64,000 nucleotides of DNA, from the NCBI GenBank assembly GCA_030704615.1, contig CM060732.1, forward strand, positions 70,041,053 through 70,105,052, written 5' to 3'. Under the pieces are notes generated by a model. It saw nothing but the letters and a program-made list of their open reading frames with translations. It had not been told where the DNA came from and ran no database searches. Numbering within the stretch: the stretch's first letter is position 1; every line of letters begins with the position of its first letter. The stretch comes from Takakia lepidozioides (taxonomy: Eukaryota; Streptophyta; Takakiopsida; Takakiales; Takakiaceae). This document shows, in pieces, positions 20,401-31,234 of this stretch. The position numbers and the translations under genes were made by a program.

Positions 20401-20689
20401 GTGGCATGGTGAGACGGACGAGGAGATGGTGCCCGGATGGCATGCATCTGCATTTCTGTGTATCTTGGCAGCGGAAGGCCAGGTTGGACCTACAACAGGG
20501 ATGACTGTAGATCAAGTGTCTGAGGACCCTGAGGCCAGCATGAGCAGGGTGGGCGCAAAGATATACATGAGATTCAGTTGTGTTGGACTACCTCCGCAGT
20601 GGAGACACGCAAGCCACTATGCTGCCAAGGAGAGGGATCGGATCCTACAACGAGCCAAGAGGTTCAAGGTGGGAGGGGACACACCTGCT

Positions 20690-21480
20690 CCGAGTGTGGG
20701 AGTATGGGCAGAGTGAGGATTGTGCCTCACCCAACACATCGGGCACGGTATGCGGCATGCCCATTAGAGTTGGGGCATTTTGGGTGGCTACGCACTGGCA
20801 TTTGGGGTGCGACGCACTCATAGTCTACTGCAGGCAGTATTGGTGGCGTGGTATGCACAGAGGTGCAACATTTTGTGGCTAGGTGCATGGTGTGTGACGG
20901 GTGCGTGCTTCATTCAACGCCCCTACTCCACAATTGCACCCTCTTCCGATCATGGGATTGGGCTACAGGTGGATTCTTGACTTCGCAGGGCCGTTGCCAC
21001 TGACCATGCGCCACAACAAGTACGTGTTGGTGATGGTGGAGCACTTCTCCAAGTGGATTGAATTGGTTCCATTGCCTGATAAGGCTAGTGAGGGAGCTGC
21101 GTATGCATTCCTGGATTGTGTGCTTAGCCGATTCGTGCTCCAGCTGAGGTACTCACGGGACCAAGGGAGAGAGTTTTGGGGAGTTTCAGGCTTTGTGTGA
21201 CAAGCCTTGATAGACCACCGCACCACTTCTCGGATCATCCTGACCGATGGCTTGGCAGAGAGAGTTGTTCAGACAGTAAGAGGGGTTTGCGCAAGTATGG
21301 CTTGCAGAAGGGACACCTAGGAGATTGGGACCTTCAGTTACCCTGGTTAGCCATGGGCTACAGGTTCAGCAAGCAAGCATCACTTGCCTCCTTCTCACCA
21401 TACTTTCTTCTCTTTGCGCGAGAGCCGGATTTTGCCTACATCCATTCGCAGAGAAGCTGCTACAGTTCTTAACCTTTGAC
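20690..21480 (+). pseudogene. Integrase zinc-binding and catalytic core
   Basis: Pieces in alternating frames: PHPTHRARYAACP and LGHFGW, then QYWWRGM and RCMVCDG (the HHCC zinc site), then GYRWILDFAGPLPLTMRHN with the first catalytic Asp, FSKWIELVPLPDKASEGA, DQGREFWG with the second Asp, then GLRKYGLQKGHLGDWDLQLP and PWLAMGYRFSKQASLASFSP. At least four frameshifts. Inserts cDNA into the genome. Confidence 0.8.
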
Positions 21481-21488
21481 GATGTGAC

Positions 21489-22002
21489 GTGCATGTGAAG
21501 CAGCGTGCAGAGTTGTTCAAGAGAGTCATGCCCATGGCTTTCGAGAACCTTGCCATTGCACAACACCGTGATACGTTGAGGTATGCTACCATACGTGGTG
21601 GGGGCTATCGTCCTGGGTTCGGAGATTCAACCCTGGTGACTATGTCTATCTGCAGCAGAACGCTCCTACGACCTAGATGTGACTGCAGGACGTGTTATTT
21701 TGAGGGTTCGAGAGGTCTTGCCCTCAGGCGTCTTGGTCTTGAGGGTCGGTGATGGCATAACTTGGAAGGACCATGTGCGTAATTGTGCGCCATGTCACCT
21801 TCCGAATGTCGATGGCAGGATTGACCCAAACCTGGCAGTGGTATCTGCAGGTTTGAGGTGCATGTTGTGTGGGTCTGCTAAAGGGGCAGCCACCATGCTG
21901 GTGTGTGATCGATGCTCTAGAGGTTGGCATATGGGATGCTTGACTCCACCTCTTGAGATGGTTCCGGATGGGGATTGGTTATGTCCACATTGCATTGGAT
22001 AG
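21489..22002 (+). CDS. Integrase C-terminal tail with PHD finger
   Basis: QRAELFKRVMPMAFENLAIA is followed, after a shift near 21,625, by a GPY/F-like beta-rich tail (ILRVREVLPSGVLVLRVGDG, then WKDHVRNCAPCHLPNVDG). From 21,857 comes a complete C4HC3 PHD finger: CMLC, CDRC, GWHMGC, the conserved W of GDWLCPHC. PHD fingers read histone H3 tails, and by analogy with chromodomain integrases this would steer integration. The finger is intact here; its homologue at 30.06 kb has a 1-nt insertion. Confidence 0.85.
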
Positions 22003-22260
22003 TGGGAGTGGATACAACCATGGGAGGCTAACAAGAAACGCAAGGCCCAGCTACTAGGAGACCTTGAACACACGAGATCTGGCTCAAGTTCACAGATTGC
22101 AAGACGGCGACTAACGATGGGGCTACTCTTGTACCCGGCCTCTTGGTCTATAGAGTTTGAGTACAATAGGGACAGTGATAGAGGACTTAGTACGGCTGTG
22201 GCTATTACATCTTGTAGCTATCTGGAGGTAGAGGGACCTATCCACCAGCTAGGGGGGCGA
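22003..22260 (+). other. 3' untranslated region and polypurine tract of the gypsy element
   Basis: No gene. It ends in GCTAGGGGGGCGA (22,248-22,260), a polypurine-type primer site. The identical tract precedes the A module of the second element at 30,451-30,463. Confidence 0.6.
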
Positions 22261-22765
22261 TTGTGGCAGACTACTTTATTGTGCATATATGTGTGGTGTG
22301 GTTTGGACAGCGATGTAGTTGTGTAGCGATATGTATGCGCACGACAGCTGTCAAGTTAAATAAGCACAGTGTGAAAACAGCTAGAATAAAACTAGTTATT
22401 TGTATTTAACACTTGGATTTAGGTCAAGTGTTAAATCAGGTGTCAAGTTTAGTTTGACACCTGGTCGTCTTATCTTCAGAGGCAGCGCGCAGCTCTCTCT
22501 CGAGTTGAGCCTGCGCGACCGAGCTCCTGCATTCTTAGATCTGAGTGCTTATGATGGGAGTGTAGGTTGTTGGGGTGGAGTCCCCATAGCTTGGGGTGCC
22601 CTGGCTCGACTATTTTAAAGAGTGATGTTGAGGGATTCATATTTCTTGTGTTGAGAGTGTGTGTCTTTTCTAGTTTTTATCATTGTGGCAGACTACTTTA
22701 TTGTGCATATGTGTGTGTGGTTTGGACAGCGATGTAGTTGTGTAGCGATATGTATGCGCACGACA
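22261..22765 (+). repeat. 3' LTR with flanking 85-bp duplicated modules (A-B-A)
   Basis: Module A (22,261-22,346: TTGTGGCAGACTAC to GCGCACGACA), then body B (22,349-22,682) matching the 5' LTR, then A again (22,683-22,765). The element's outer edge appears to be ...GCGCACGACA followed by TAAT. The second gypsy element (30,464-31,163) has the same A-B-A plan with diverged sequence. Confidence 0.8.
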
Positions 22766-23285
22766 TAATAGACAAACAATTATTTATATTTGTACATTTA
22801 TATTTAAAGTGATATATATTAATTCATTTAAATGATTTAAAAAATACTATTCAGATATTTCTCGTTATTTCTGGACCAAACCTAAATCTAGATTTACTTA
22901 AAATTGGGTTTTCACATCATTCTTGAATTTCACATCATTGTTTCAATACTCCACCATGCTAATTATACTTCATAATGAATGACACATCTTACTCCATGAT
23001 TACGTTGATCACTCATCAATCTTCCATCGGAATTGCGCCAGGGCCTAGAGGTCAGAAGATTAATGTAAAATCCAAGGGAATAATAAGCATAAAATTGGAA
23101 CACTCACCTGGTACAATGGCAGCCAACAGAATATGGTCTTTTCTTATTGAAAGATACGAAGGGAACAGGTTGTAATTCACCATGGTCACCGGCCAAGTGG
23201 AATGACTACATGACTGGATAGAGAATGGGTTGATCCCATCCGTAAAGAAGCCGAGGCGGACATGTCGTGGGTCGTCTTTCAGAAA
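22766..23285. other. AT-rich intergenic sequence
   Basis: No gene, repeat boundary or RNA is supported. Confidence 0.5.
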
Positions 23286-23289
23286 AGGG

Positions 23290-23430
23290 GGGAATGCCTC
23301 CACGTGAGTGTGTGAGCGCAGCCAAGCTCACGCCACGTCAACAGTTCCTGCCACGTTGGTTCTCGCCAGCGTAGTTCACGCCGCGTCACTCTCATAGGCA
23401 CGGACCTATAACCGCGGGCGGGGGTCGGGA
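23290..23430. repeat. GTGAGCGCA / GCTCACGCCACGTCA repeat, copy 1
   Basis: Contains GTGAGCGCAGCCAAGCTCAC (a small hairpin), CACGCCACGTCA, repeated GCCACGT or GCCGCGT steps, and ends near TATAACCGCGG. Related copies lie at 31,235-31,410 and 61,365-61,505. Probably a short non-autonomous element. Confidence 0.55.
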
Positions 23431-24350
23431 CACAAGAGGGGCTGCCCCTGTGGTGGGGCAGTGGCAACAAATAGGAAAGGGGGTTGAAGCACCCTTGAGT
23501 GCCAAAGGCACTCAAGGAGGCGGAGGCGCTCACTAGGTGGAGCCCCGCAAACCGGGTTGCATTGGTGGGGGCTCCACGAGGGGTGGTGGTAGCTTAGGGA
23601 GTCGTAGTGGGGATGGCATAGGACTCACCATGGGGCTGAGGCCTTGTGGTGGGAGTTGTGGGGAGTCTTGGGACTCACCACGGTCCATTGGGGCCGTGGT
23701 GGGTGGGCCAAGACTCACCGCGACACATCACAGGGAGTCAAGGGTCTAGGTGGTGGTGCATTAGCTTTGGACTTGGCTAGTTGTGGAACCCCCGCGGACA
23801 CCTACAGAAGTATATATAGGGAGTAGTAACCCCGAGAACGGTGCAAGCCCGTTGGTGACCAAAAGCTAGTGAGTAAGCGTGCGAGACGGAAAACGACCAA
23901 GGTGTGGGGAGCTATTCCGGACTGCCTTCTACCAAAGGGAATTTCCACTGAGCCCAACAGGTTGAGGGTCAAGTGGGAGTGTGAGGGGACCGTTATGTCC
24001 TGGTGAGCAGCCAAAGCTCCGAGTTGGCCCGGCGGCCAAGGGAGTTAGGCGCGCATCAAAGCGGGTAACTATGACTTGATGGGGAGTTTACCAAAGTGAG
24101 GTGCGTGACATATAGGGTCCAGGATGCATTCTCCGGGGTGTCATCATCCTCTTGTACCCCCTCTACCCAACCTCGGTCAATATCAGCATCATCATGACCA
24201 GTCTCTTCCTCCTCCGCATTTGCCTCGTCCCATGGAGATCCCCGACCATGATAGCCCTCAACATTCTCACGTCGGCCCCTTGCTCGTGGAGCGCGTCTAG
24301 TCTCCCTTGCATGGTTCCACCTCCATGCAACCGTCTCCTCCTTTCGTTGT
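23430..24350. other. Stretch with no recognised gene
   Basis: GC-rich, with CACCACGG/GGGGCTCCAC-like simple repetition at 23,540-23,720. No frame gives a recognisable protein. Confidence 0.45.
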
Positions 24351-24362
24351 TGAACAAGGTTA

Positions 24363-24554
24363 AAAAAAAAAAAAGTAAAAAGTATGACACCTCCTCCCGA
24401 AGGGAACGTAAATTATGGTGTCACTTCACCACAAGGGCTAGTGCCTTCCAGCTGAAAGGTGGACACCTTAATGACACACCAGACCGTGGTTTGAACCCAC
24501 AACCATATTCAACGTGGTATGTGCCCATTACCACTGGGCTACATGTTGGTTGTC
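24363..24554 (-). mobile_element. tRNA-derived SINE with 12-bp target-site duplication
   Basis: On the minus strand the head carries a pol III A box (TAGCCCAGTGGTAATGG, ~24,541-24,525) and a B box (GGGTTCAAACC, ~24,498-24,488), spaced as in a tRNA. A tRNA-unrelated body follows, ending in GTCATAC and a T-rich/poly-T tail. The direct repeat TGAACAAGGTTA flanks it exactly (24,351-24,362 and 24,555-24,566). A truncated relative of its 3' part is at 7,612-7,663. Confidence 0.85.
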
Positions 24555-24569
24555 TGAACAAGGTTATTG

Positions 24570-25150
24570 TATCTTGCCCTCTCACTCATGTATGGATGGG
24601 TTGTTCTTCAGTATGAACTCATGTGCTTGCTCAATCGCCATGATCGGCAATTTTACCTTCTTCAACTTTTTGGGCAAAACGATGTCATTGGTTCGTGCAT
24701 CCGCCTCTTCCTTGGGTCATTTAAGTGCTTATAAGCCGTATTGTTGCAAAGACACATTATAATATATGTCCGTATGTTCATTTGTTCATATCAGGACTTT
24801 GTTGTTCCATTCCCGGTCCTTTCTCTTGGCACCCCATCCGAAAAACAACCCAAGTACATCAGGTGGGAGCCGCCCCCACCATTGATCAAGTACCGAACGA
24901 CAATGACGATGACAGTGACAGTGATAGTGACAACAATAGTGAGGATGGAATTAACCTGGAGGATGTGCAAGCCATGTGGGATCTCTTTAATGCATCATGT
25001 GGGCGCTGATGCATCCCATGGAGAGGAAACCCGGCCAATCGATGATCCTGAAATGGCCCCCTCAAATGACATAGAGAGGGAGGCGAGAACTCCCTTGTAC
25101 GAAGGGGCAAAAGTGAGTCGACTTTCAACAATCTTACTTTTCTTCAATCT
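24570..25150 (+). other. Unrecognised stretch with acidic open frame
   Basis: 24,870-25,009 encodes an acidic peptide (Asp/Ser-rich, then GINLEDVQAMWDLFNASCGR). No family is recognised. Confidence 0.3.
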
Positions 25151-25194
25151 TCCAATTCAATTTGGCATAAGTAATGTTGGGATGTCTGCCATAA

Positions 25195-25535
25195 TGCAAA
25201 CTATTGCGGAAGTTAATCCAAGAACTGACCCGGTTGACAAAGAAGAAGAAGGAAGCAACTGTCACCATGACGACTCCCTTATTTTTACTCCAAATGATTC
25301 GACACACTGTACACCTAACGGCCGAAGAGCAAGCGACGTTGGGGTTATGCAACGGGTAGATACGATGGAGGAAGAAGGAAGTGAGACGACAGCAGGTCAA
25401 GAAAAAGAAGAGGGCGGACTTGCAAAAAGAGCCCGGATCAACGAAACAACCACAAGTGCAGCAGCAAAGGACACATCAACTCGACGGCTGATTCCCCAGT
25501 ACAGAGAGAAGGAGAGAATCAGCAGCCAGAAAGAG
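25195..25535 (+). repeat. Fragment of the repeat-associated ORF found at 41.9-42.3 kb
   Basis: This + strand sequence matches the minus strand at 41,935-42,295 over about 340 bp. Shared elements include AAGAACTGACC, GATTCGACACACTGTACACC, GAGGAAGAAGGAAGTGAGAC and CAGTACAGAGAGAA. It abuts the C-terminal end of the hAT gene on the other strand. Confidence 0.8.
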
Positions 25536-25559
25536 AGAATCAACAGCCAGAAATAGGGA

Positions 25560-27660
25560 ATCAACCTCAGACCAACGAAGCAACACTGATTCTCTCTGAG
25601 ATGATTCTCTCTGAGACTCAATATCGTCACTCATCGAATCAGCCTCAGAAGCAGAGTCTTCGGAATGCAAATTCATCTTATACCATGCTGCAGCATCATC
25701 CGCTGCCCTCTCACGTAGCAGTCGGCAATTGGTATACACATACACCAATTTGTCAGCCCTCGCGTGATTCAACATGTTGCGAATCTTGTTGTGAACAAAT
25801 GAGTAACTGCTCCAATTGCGTTCGCAAGATGAGACAGAGCACACTTGAGCAAGAATACGCTTCGCAATGAGAGCCAATGTTCTTGCTCCAGTTCCAATCA
25901 GATCCCACCATTCATATGGCAGCATATTGAGCTCTTTTGGATCCGACATGTCCTCAAAAGGGTCGCGGCGATCTGAGAAGCATTGGTACTCGGATATAAC
26001 TCTCTCTGCATGGTTCGGCGGAACCGGTCGCATGAGCACTCGCACGAGGCCGGCCTTGGCATCAATGTCGTCTCGGAGCATGGTATTGTCAAGCAAGAAT
26101 GAATTGAGCAAAGCCCCCGTATAATGCAAGTCCGTTCGAACCATCGAACGACGGTCGTAAAATGCATCCTCAGCATTGTCCACAAGTTCAGGTTCCAAGG
26201 AGAAGGGAGGATGCCTCAAGGATTGGACGTGCTTATCAAGATTTTGCATTAGTAACCATGTCTTGCCCATTACTGGTTGCTTTCCATCAAACTCCCGCAA
26301 GACGAGTAACACCGGCTCAACCATATAAACAAAGTTTTCACATTTCTTCAAGAAATCATCGATGCGAATGCTATTTCGAACTTTTCGACTTTTGCCCAAT
26401 GACTTGGCTTTTCTGGAGTCCTGCAATGTCCGTGTGTACGCATCCTATTGAGGATCGATGATGGTGTGCTCCAGACTGCTCTTCACCATCACCAACCGAT
26501 CCACCATCAAGAAGTTAGTGGCAAAACGAGTTTCGCCTGGATTGCGGAGGCTGTATTTGGGTTCGTGCCTCCTATATATTGCCAAAGGGATGTGGTGTGT
26601 GCGGATGAACGACACAACAGTCTTCGCTTGCTTGACAAGTTGTTTCACCCACTGTTCTTTTCTCCAATCTTCCAAAAGGAGGTCAAGGATATAAGCAGCA
26701 CAACCTTGATAGTACATATGGAGATAACGTGCCAACAACATGTCTGCAGTATTTCTCATGTTAGCGGCATTGTCTATGCATATTTGCACGATTCTATCAC
26801 TTCCGACCTGTTCGATGAAGTCCGTCGATAGTTGATATTGATAACGTCCATCTTTCTTCTCGCCGTTTTGTCGACCGATCCCAAGAATTGTTCCCCAGCT
26901 GAACATACGAGCATGACATTGAACAACGGTCTGTTTGTGACAGAACTCCAACCATCGGCACATATAGTGCTTCCATATTTTCTGATGCACTCGCCCGTCC
27001 TATCGTTGACCTTTTGGGTAAGCTCGGTCATGACGTCTTCTAGCAATCTTGTGCGGAGATTGTGATAAGTCAGAGGCACGTACGTGGATTTGGACTCCGA
27101 GGTTGCTCTTACGGCAGAAACAAATGCCGGAAGCCTTGCCACATTAAATGGTATGTTGGCCTCGAGAAAAAACTGCGCCCATTTTTTATCCAACTGTCTT
27201 TTTGCAGACAAGTTAAGACCTTCTTGCATGGATTGCTGCCGGAATCCTCTACTCCGTTGAAGTGTAGGGGTACAAAGAGGTGTTGAAGCAGGTGTTGCTC
27301 CAGCACAACCTACTTGTCCAAGGATACTCGAAGCCTCACAAGAGTCGCCCTGGGTACTAATCGGGGCATCCTGACGGGAAGATGAGGTGTTCTGCTCAGA
27401 GGTCATGTCCAAATCCAAAGACATTGGAATATTACCTCCACACTGGGCAAAGTGGCTTTTTACCTGCATAGATGCTTTGGGGCATAAACCCACCCCAGCG
27501 CTCTTCACACCTTTATAGCCGAGGTGAGCGAGCAATCGATCCTTACGATAATAAAGCTTTAATCCACATAGGTTGCACTCAACACTACCAGTGTTCGGGA
27601 TTGTCGTATACCAATGGCTTCATTCCTCCCTCATCTTCACCCAATATCCACTCCCCTGGG
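25560..27660 (-). pseudogene. hAT-family transposase pseudogene
   Basis: Cut-and-paste DNA transposase. Read right to left: a BED-like zinc finger (CNLCGLKLYYRKDRLLAHLG, ~27,570-27,520), a Ser/Gln-rich linker, a DUF659-type segment (YGSTICADGWSSVTNRPLFN, ~27,000), then after a 1-nt shift near 26,885 IVQICIDNAANMRNTADML, GCAAYILDLLLEDW and RNPGETRFATNFLMVDRL. An in-frame TAG (26,445-26,447) separates this from the C-terminal part, which ends in the hAT dimerisation domain (YEWWDLIGTGARTLALIAKR, SSCERNWSSYSFVHNKIRNM). Only one stop and two or three shifts disable it, so it is fairly young. Terminal inverted repeats were not found. Confidence 0.85.
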
Positions 27661-28066
27661 ACCTAGCGATGCAAGCAACAAAAAACAGTCACCTATAAAT
27701 GAACGTGTTGTGAATGTAGAGTGCAATGCGATAGCCCAACACTTCTACACCTGTCAGTAACCCAAGTGGGTCGATGTGGGTTGTAGTGTTGAACTTATAC
27801 ACAATCTGCTGAAGTAGCTTTGATGGAAGCCACAACGGCAAAAGGTGCGCACCTTCCTCTTGGGCTACACTCTCGTTCAATGGAAGAGAACATCCAAAGC
27901 AACCTCAAGTGTTTGCGCCAAACTAAGTGATGAGCTTGGTTACCCTCCTCCCTGATATATAATCCAAGAGGGATGAAAGTGAAATGAAAGTGAAATGAAT
28001 AAATGACGAACCAGTAGCGCCCACCCGAAAAAGGCTGTACAACCATATTTGTTGTAATTTTGAAAT
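27661..28066. other. Intergenic stretch without recognisable features
   Basis: No gene supported. It leads into the hairpin array. Confidence 0.4.
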
Positions 28067-29305
28067 TAAGCGACCGCTAATACTACAGTCGCTATTTTCT
28101 TTTTAATGAAAAACGAGCGACCGCCACTACTGGCGTCGCTTTTATTTCCTTTCATTTTGTGCAATACTGCGGTCACTTCTATTTTGTATATTTTTAAATT
28201 TAAACGACCGCCCGTATGGCGGTCGCTATTGTTTTTTATTTCAAAATATAATGCAACTGCCGGTATGCGGTCGCTTCATTTGTTAATATATTTAAAATAA
28301 AGCGACCGCAAATATGGTGGTCGTTTTTATTTTTAATATTTTAAAAAAACGCGACCGCCAGTAAGGCGGTCGCTTCTAATCTGTATATTTTATGGCGGTT
28401 GTTTGTTTTTCTATATATTTTTTAAATTAAGCGACCACCCAATGGCGGTTGCTGTTTTTATTTTATATATTTTTGAAATTATCCAACCGCCATATGGCGG
28501 TCGCTTGTTCTGTACATATTTACAAAATTGTGCGACCACCAATACGGCAGTCGTTTGTTTTCTTTTGTAAATTAGGCGACCACCAATGCGACCGCCAATC
28601 TTATTTTTTTTTTAAATAAATTGAAGCGACCGCCAAGATAGCGGTCGTTATTTCTTTTTTTAATTCGAAAAATAAAGCGACCGCCAGTGCGACCGCCAAT
28701 CTTGCTTGTAAATTATTATTTTTGAAGCGACCGCCAATATGGCGGTCGCTATTTCTTTTTCTATTTCGAAAATAAAAGCGACCGCTAGTGCGACCGCCAA
28801 TCTTGCTTTAAAAAATAAAAATAAAAGCGACCGCCAATACGGCGGTCGCTATTTCTTTTTTAATTTTGAAAAACAAAGCGACCGCCATAATTGGCGGTCG
28901 CATTCATTTTGTTAATTTTCAAAAATGTATTTGCCACCGTGCGACCGCCAGTACGGCAGTCGCTTGTTTTCTTTTTTAAATTAGGCGACCACCAATACGC
29001 CCGCCAATCTTGTTTTTTTTAAAAAATAAATTGAAGCGACCGCCAACATAGCGGTCGCTATTTGTTTTTCTAATTCGAAAAATAAGGCGACCGCCAGTGC
29101 GACCGCCAATCTTGCTCTAAAAAAAAAAACATTTGAAGCGACCGCCAATAAGACGGTCTCTATTTCTTTTTCTATTTCGAATAAAAAAGCGACCGCCAAT
29201 CTTGCTTTAAAAAAAATAAAAATTGAAACGACCGCCAATATGGCGGTAGCTATTTCTTTTTTAATTTCGAAAAACAAAGCGAATTGGTGGTCGTGTTCAT
29301 TTTGT
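28067..29305. repeat. Array of ~25 GCGACCGCC/GGCGGTCGC hairpins
   Basis: Twenty-odd short inverted repeats, GCGACCGCC then 4-6 nt then GGCGGTCGC with variants, are spaced about every 50 bp by AT-rich linkers that themselves centre on TTTCGAAA. A ~100-bp unit (hairpin, linker, then GCGACCGCCAGTGCGACCGCC in direct orientation, linker) recurs from 28,626. A ~400-bp higher-order repeat is visible between 28,500-28,900 and 28,920-29,310. No protein is encoded. Confidence 0.92.
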
Positions 29306-29690
29306 TAATTTTCAAAATGTATTTGCCACCGCCACTGTGTCGGCGACGTGGCTGCTTAAGAGGCAGTATTTTACCTGATACTATTTTTACCAGAATATTC
29401 CCCGAACCTGACGTGACGGAGGTCCCGTCAGTGTCAAGTCTGACGTGACCTGATGCTGACGGACGGACGTGACGTTGATAACCGGGGTGAGACAGTTCAG
29501 TTTAGGTCGATTTTTGTGTCTATTCAAGAGTTTCTCGGATTGTTCTGAGATGATGCCAACAAAAAAATAAGGGCGATAAAGTTCGTGACGAGAGTTTCTT
29601 TTTTATATGGGTATACAAATCCATAATTTCTTTCCTTCCAAAAAATTTAGATCAAATAGATTTTGATACGAGAGGCATGTGGGCAAGGAG
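29306..29690. other. Spacer with GACGTGAC-type short repeats
   Basis: 29,410-29,480 has repeated CTGACGTGACC/GACGGACGTGACG motifs and TTGATAACCGGGG. No gene. Confidence 0.4.
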
Positions 29691-29779
29691 TTGTGCCCAG
29701 CGGGCAGAGTTGTTCAAGAGAGTCATGCCTATGGCTTTTGAGAATCTTGCTATTGCCCAACACCGAGACACATTGAGCT

Positions 29780-30200
29780 ATGCCACTATACGTGGAGGGG
29801 GATATCGGCCAGGTGTTCAGTGTTTCCACCCTGGGGACTATGTGTATCTGCAGCAGACAGCAGGCTACGACCTTGGATGTTACAGCAGGACGTGTGATTC
29901 TAAGGGTCAGGGAGGTGTTGCCTTCAGGAGTGTTGATTCTGGAGGGTCGAGATGGCATGGTATGGAAGGACCATGTGCGTAATTGTGCGCCATGTCACCT
30001 TCCACATGTGGATGGGAGGATAGATCCCAACCTTGCAGTGGTACCTTCAGGATTGCGTTGCATGTTATGTGGGCATACTCGTGGTGCCGCCACTATGCTG
30101 GTGTGTGATCGATGCTCAAGAGGTTGGGCACATGGGATGCTTGACACCACCTCTTGAGAGGGTTCCTGATGGAGATTGGTTATGTCCACATTGCTTGTGA
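29780..30200 (+). pseudogene. Integrase tail and PHD finger of the second element
   Basis: Encodes ILRVREVLPSGVLILEGRDG and DHVRNCAPCHLPHVDG, then the PHD finger from CMLC to CDRCSRGW. A single extra nucleotide within GGTTGGGCACATGG (~30,122) shifts the frame; LTPPLERVPDGDWLCPHCL and a stop follow in the next frame. Confidence 0.8.
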
Positions 30201-30463
30201 TAGTGGCAGTGGATATGACTAGTGGCAGCTAACAAGACATGGGAGGCCAAGCTCATATGAGTCAATACCCGAGATCTTAGGCTCAAGTTCACAGGATGCA
30301 AGACGGGCGACTAACGATGGGGCAACTCTTGTACACGGCCTCTTGATCTATCGAGTTTGAGTGTAGTAGGGACAGTGGTGGAGGACTTAGTGAGGCTATG
30401 GTCACTATCACATCTTGTGGCTACCTGGAATTAGAGGGACCTAAGCGCCAGCTAGGGGGGCGA

Positions 30464-31163
30464 TTGTGATGGACTAGTGGCAACCTAGTGATGATCTAGT
30501 GGCTGCACTAGTGGTAGCTAGTGGCAGCCTAGTGGTGGACTAATGGCTGCACTAGTGGTGGCTAGTGGTAGCCTAGTAGTGCACTAGTGATAGACTAATG
30601 TTTGGTGTGCACATGTGTTGTATGGTTTTGGACAACGATGTAAATGTGTAGCGATATGTATGCGCACGACATCTGTCAAGTTATTTTACCACTAGTGTGA
30701 AGTTAGCTAGGAAATAGCTAGCTTCTATATATTGACATTTGGGATTGACCCAAGTGTCAATCCAGGGGCCAATACATGTTTGGGCACCTGACATTGTTAT
30801 CTTCACGGCAGATCATGGTGGGCTCATCTTTCTCGAATTGAGCCTCACCGCGTCTAGTTATGGCGCCGTAGTATGGATTCCCCATGGCGTGGGGTGCACT
30901 TGGCTCGACTTAATATATGAGTGATGTTTTCATGTACAAGTATGTAAGTTTGAGAGAGCTCGTATGCTTGTATCATTCATTTCCTTATCATTGTGATGGA
31001 CTAGTGGCTGTACTAGTGGTGGCTAGTGGCAGCCTAATGGTGGACTAGTGGCTGCACTAGTGGTGGCTAGTGGCAGCCTAGTGGTGCACTAGTGTTTGGT
31101 GTGCACATGTGTTGTGTGGTTTTGGACAACGATGTAGTTGTGTAGCAATATGTATGCGCACGA
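30464..31163 (+). repeat. LTR of the second gypsy element (A-B-A)
   Basis: Module A contains internal CTAGTGGTGGCTAGTGGCAG repeats of variable number and ends at GTATGCGCACGA. B starts TGTCAAGTTATTTTACC and ends TTCCTTATCA. The second A module ends at the same GCGCACGA position as in the first element. Confidence 0.75.
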
Positions 31164-31234
31164 AAGGAATTAATCTCCCTCTAACTATCTACAGATAAAA
31201 TCCAACTACTTCCACTTCAGGGATGTCTCGGCGT

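Larger units (their letters stand above)
10313..22765 (+). mobile_element. Ty3/gypsy LTR retrotransposon encoding a C5-DNA methyltransferase and a PHD finger
   Basis: The two outer repeats (10,313-10,670 and 22,349-22,682) are nearly identical LTR bodies, both TGTCAAG...TTATCA. Between them, all on +, lie a COX5b pseudogene, an unrecognised stretch, a TMEM14/FAX ORF, an unknown 249-codon frame, Gag, aspartic protease, cytosine-5 DNA methyltransferase, reverse transcriptase, RNase H, integrase and a PHD finger. A purine tract AGGGGGG (22,251-22,257) precedes the 3' repeat. TAAT flanks both outer limits and is a possible target duplication. Gag, methyltransferase and RT share one frame; the protease section is displaced by two indels and pol after RT carries several more, so this copy is not autonomous as written. 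DNMT-carrying LTR elements are known from charophytes and dinoflagellates; the PHD finger and the host gene load are additional here. Confidence 0.88.
29697..31163 (+). mobile_element. 3'-terminal fragment of a second PHD-type gypsy element
   Basis: 29,697-30,200 is closely related to 21,508-22,002: integrase tail (QRAELFKRVMPMAFENLAIA), the ILRVREVLPSGVL beta segment and the PHD finger. It is followed by the same purine tract and an LTR of the A-B-A type (A 30,464-30,671, B 30,674-30,990, A 30,991-31,163). Gag, protease, methyltransferase, RT and the 5' LTR are missing, so it is unknown whether this copy had a methyltransferase. The LTR bodies share structure but differ strongly in sequence from those of the first element, so it is a separate subfamily. 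Confidence 0.85.

Noticed and set aside
24480-24545. Functional tRNA gene
   Set aside because: A and B boxes are present but acceptor and anticodon stems do not fold, and the flanking 12-bp duplication identifies a SINE.
28067-29305. CRISPR array
   Set aside because: Repeats are hairpins with variable stems, spacers are similar AT-rich sequence rather than unique, and the context is eukaryotic.
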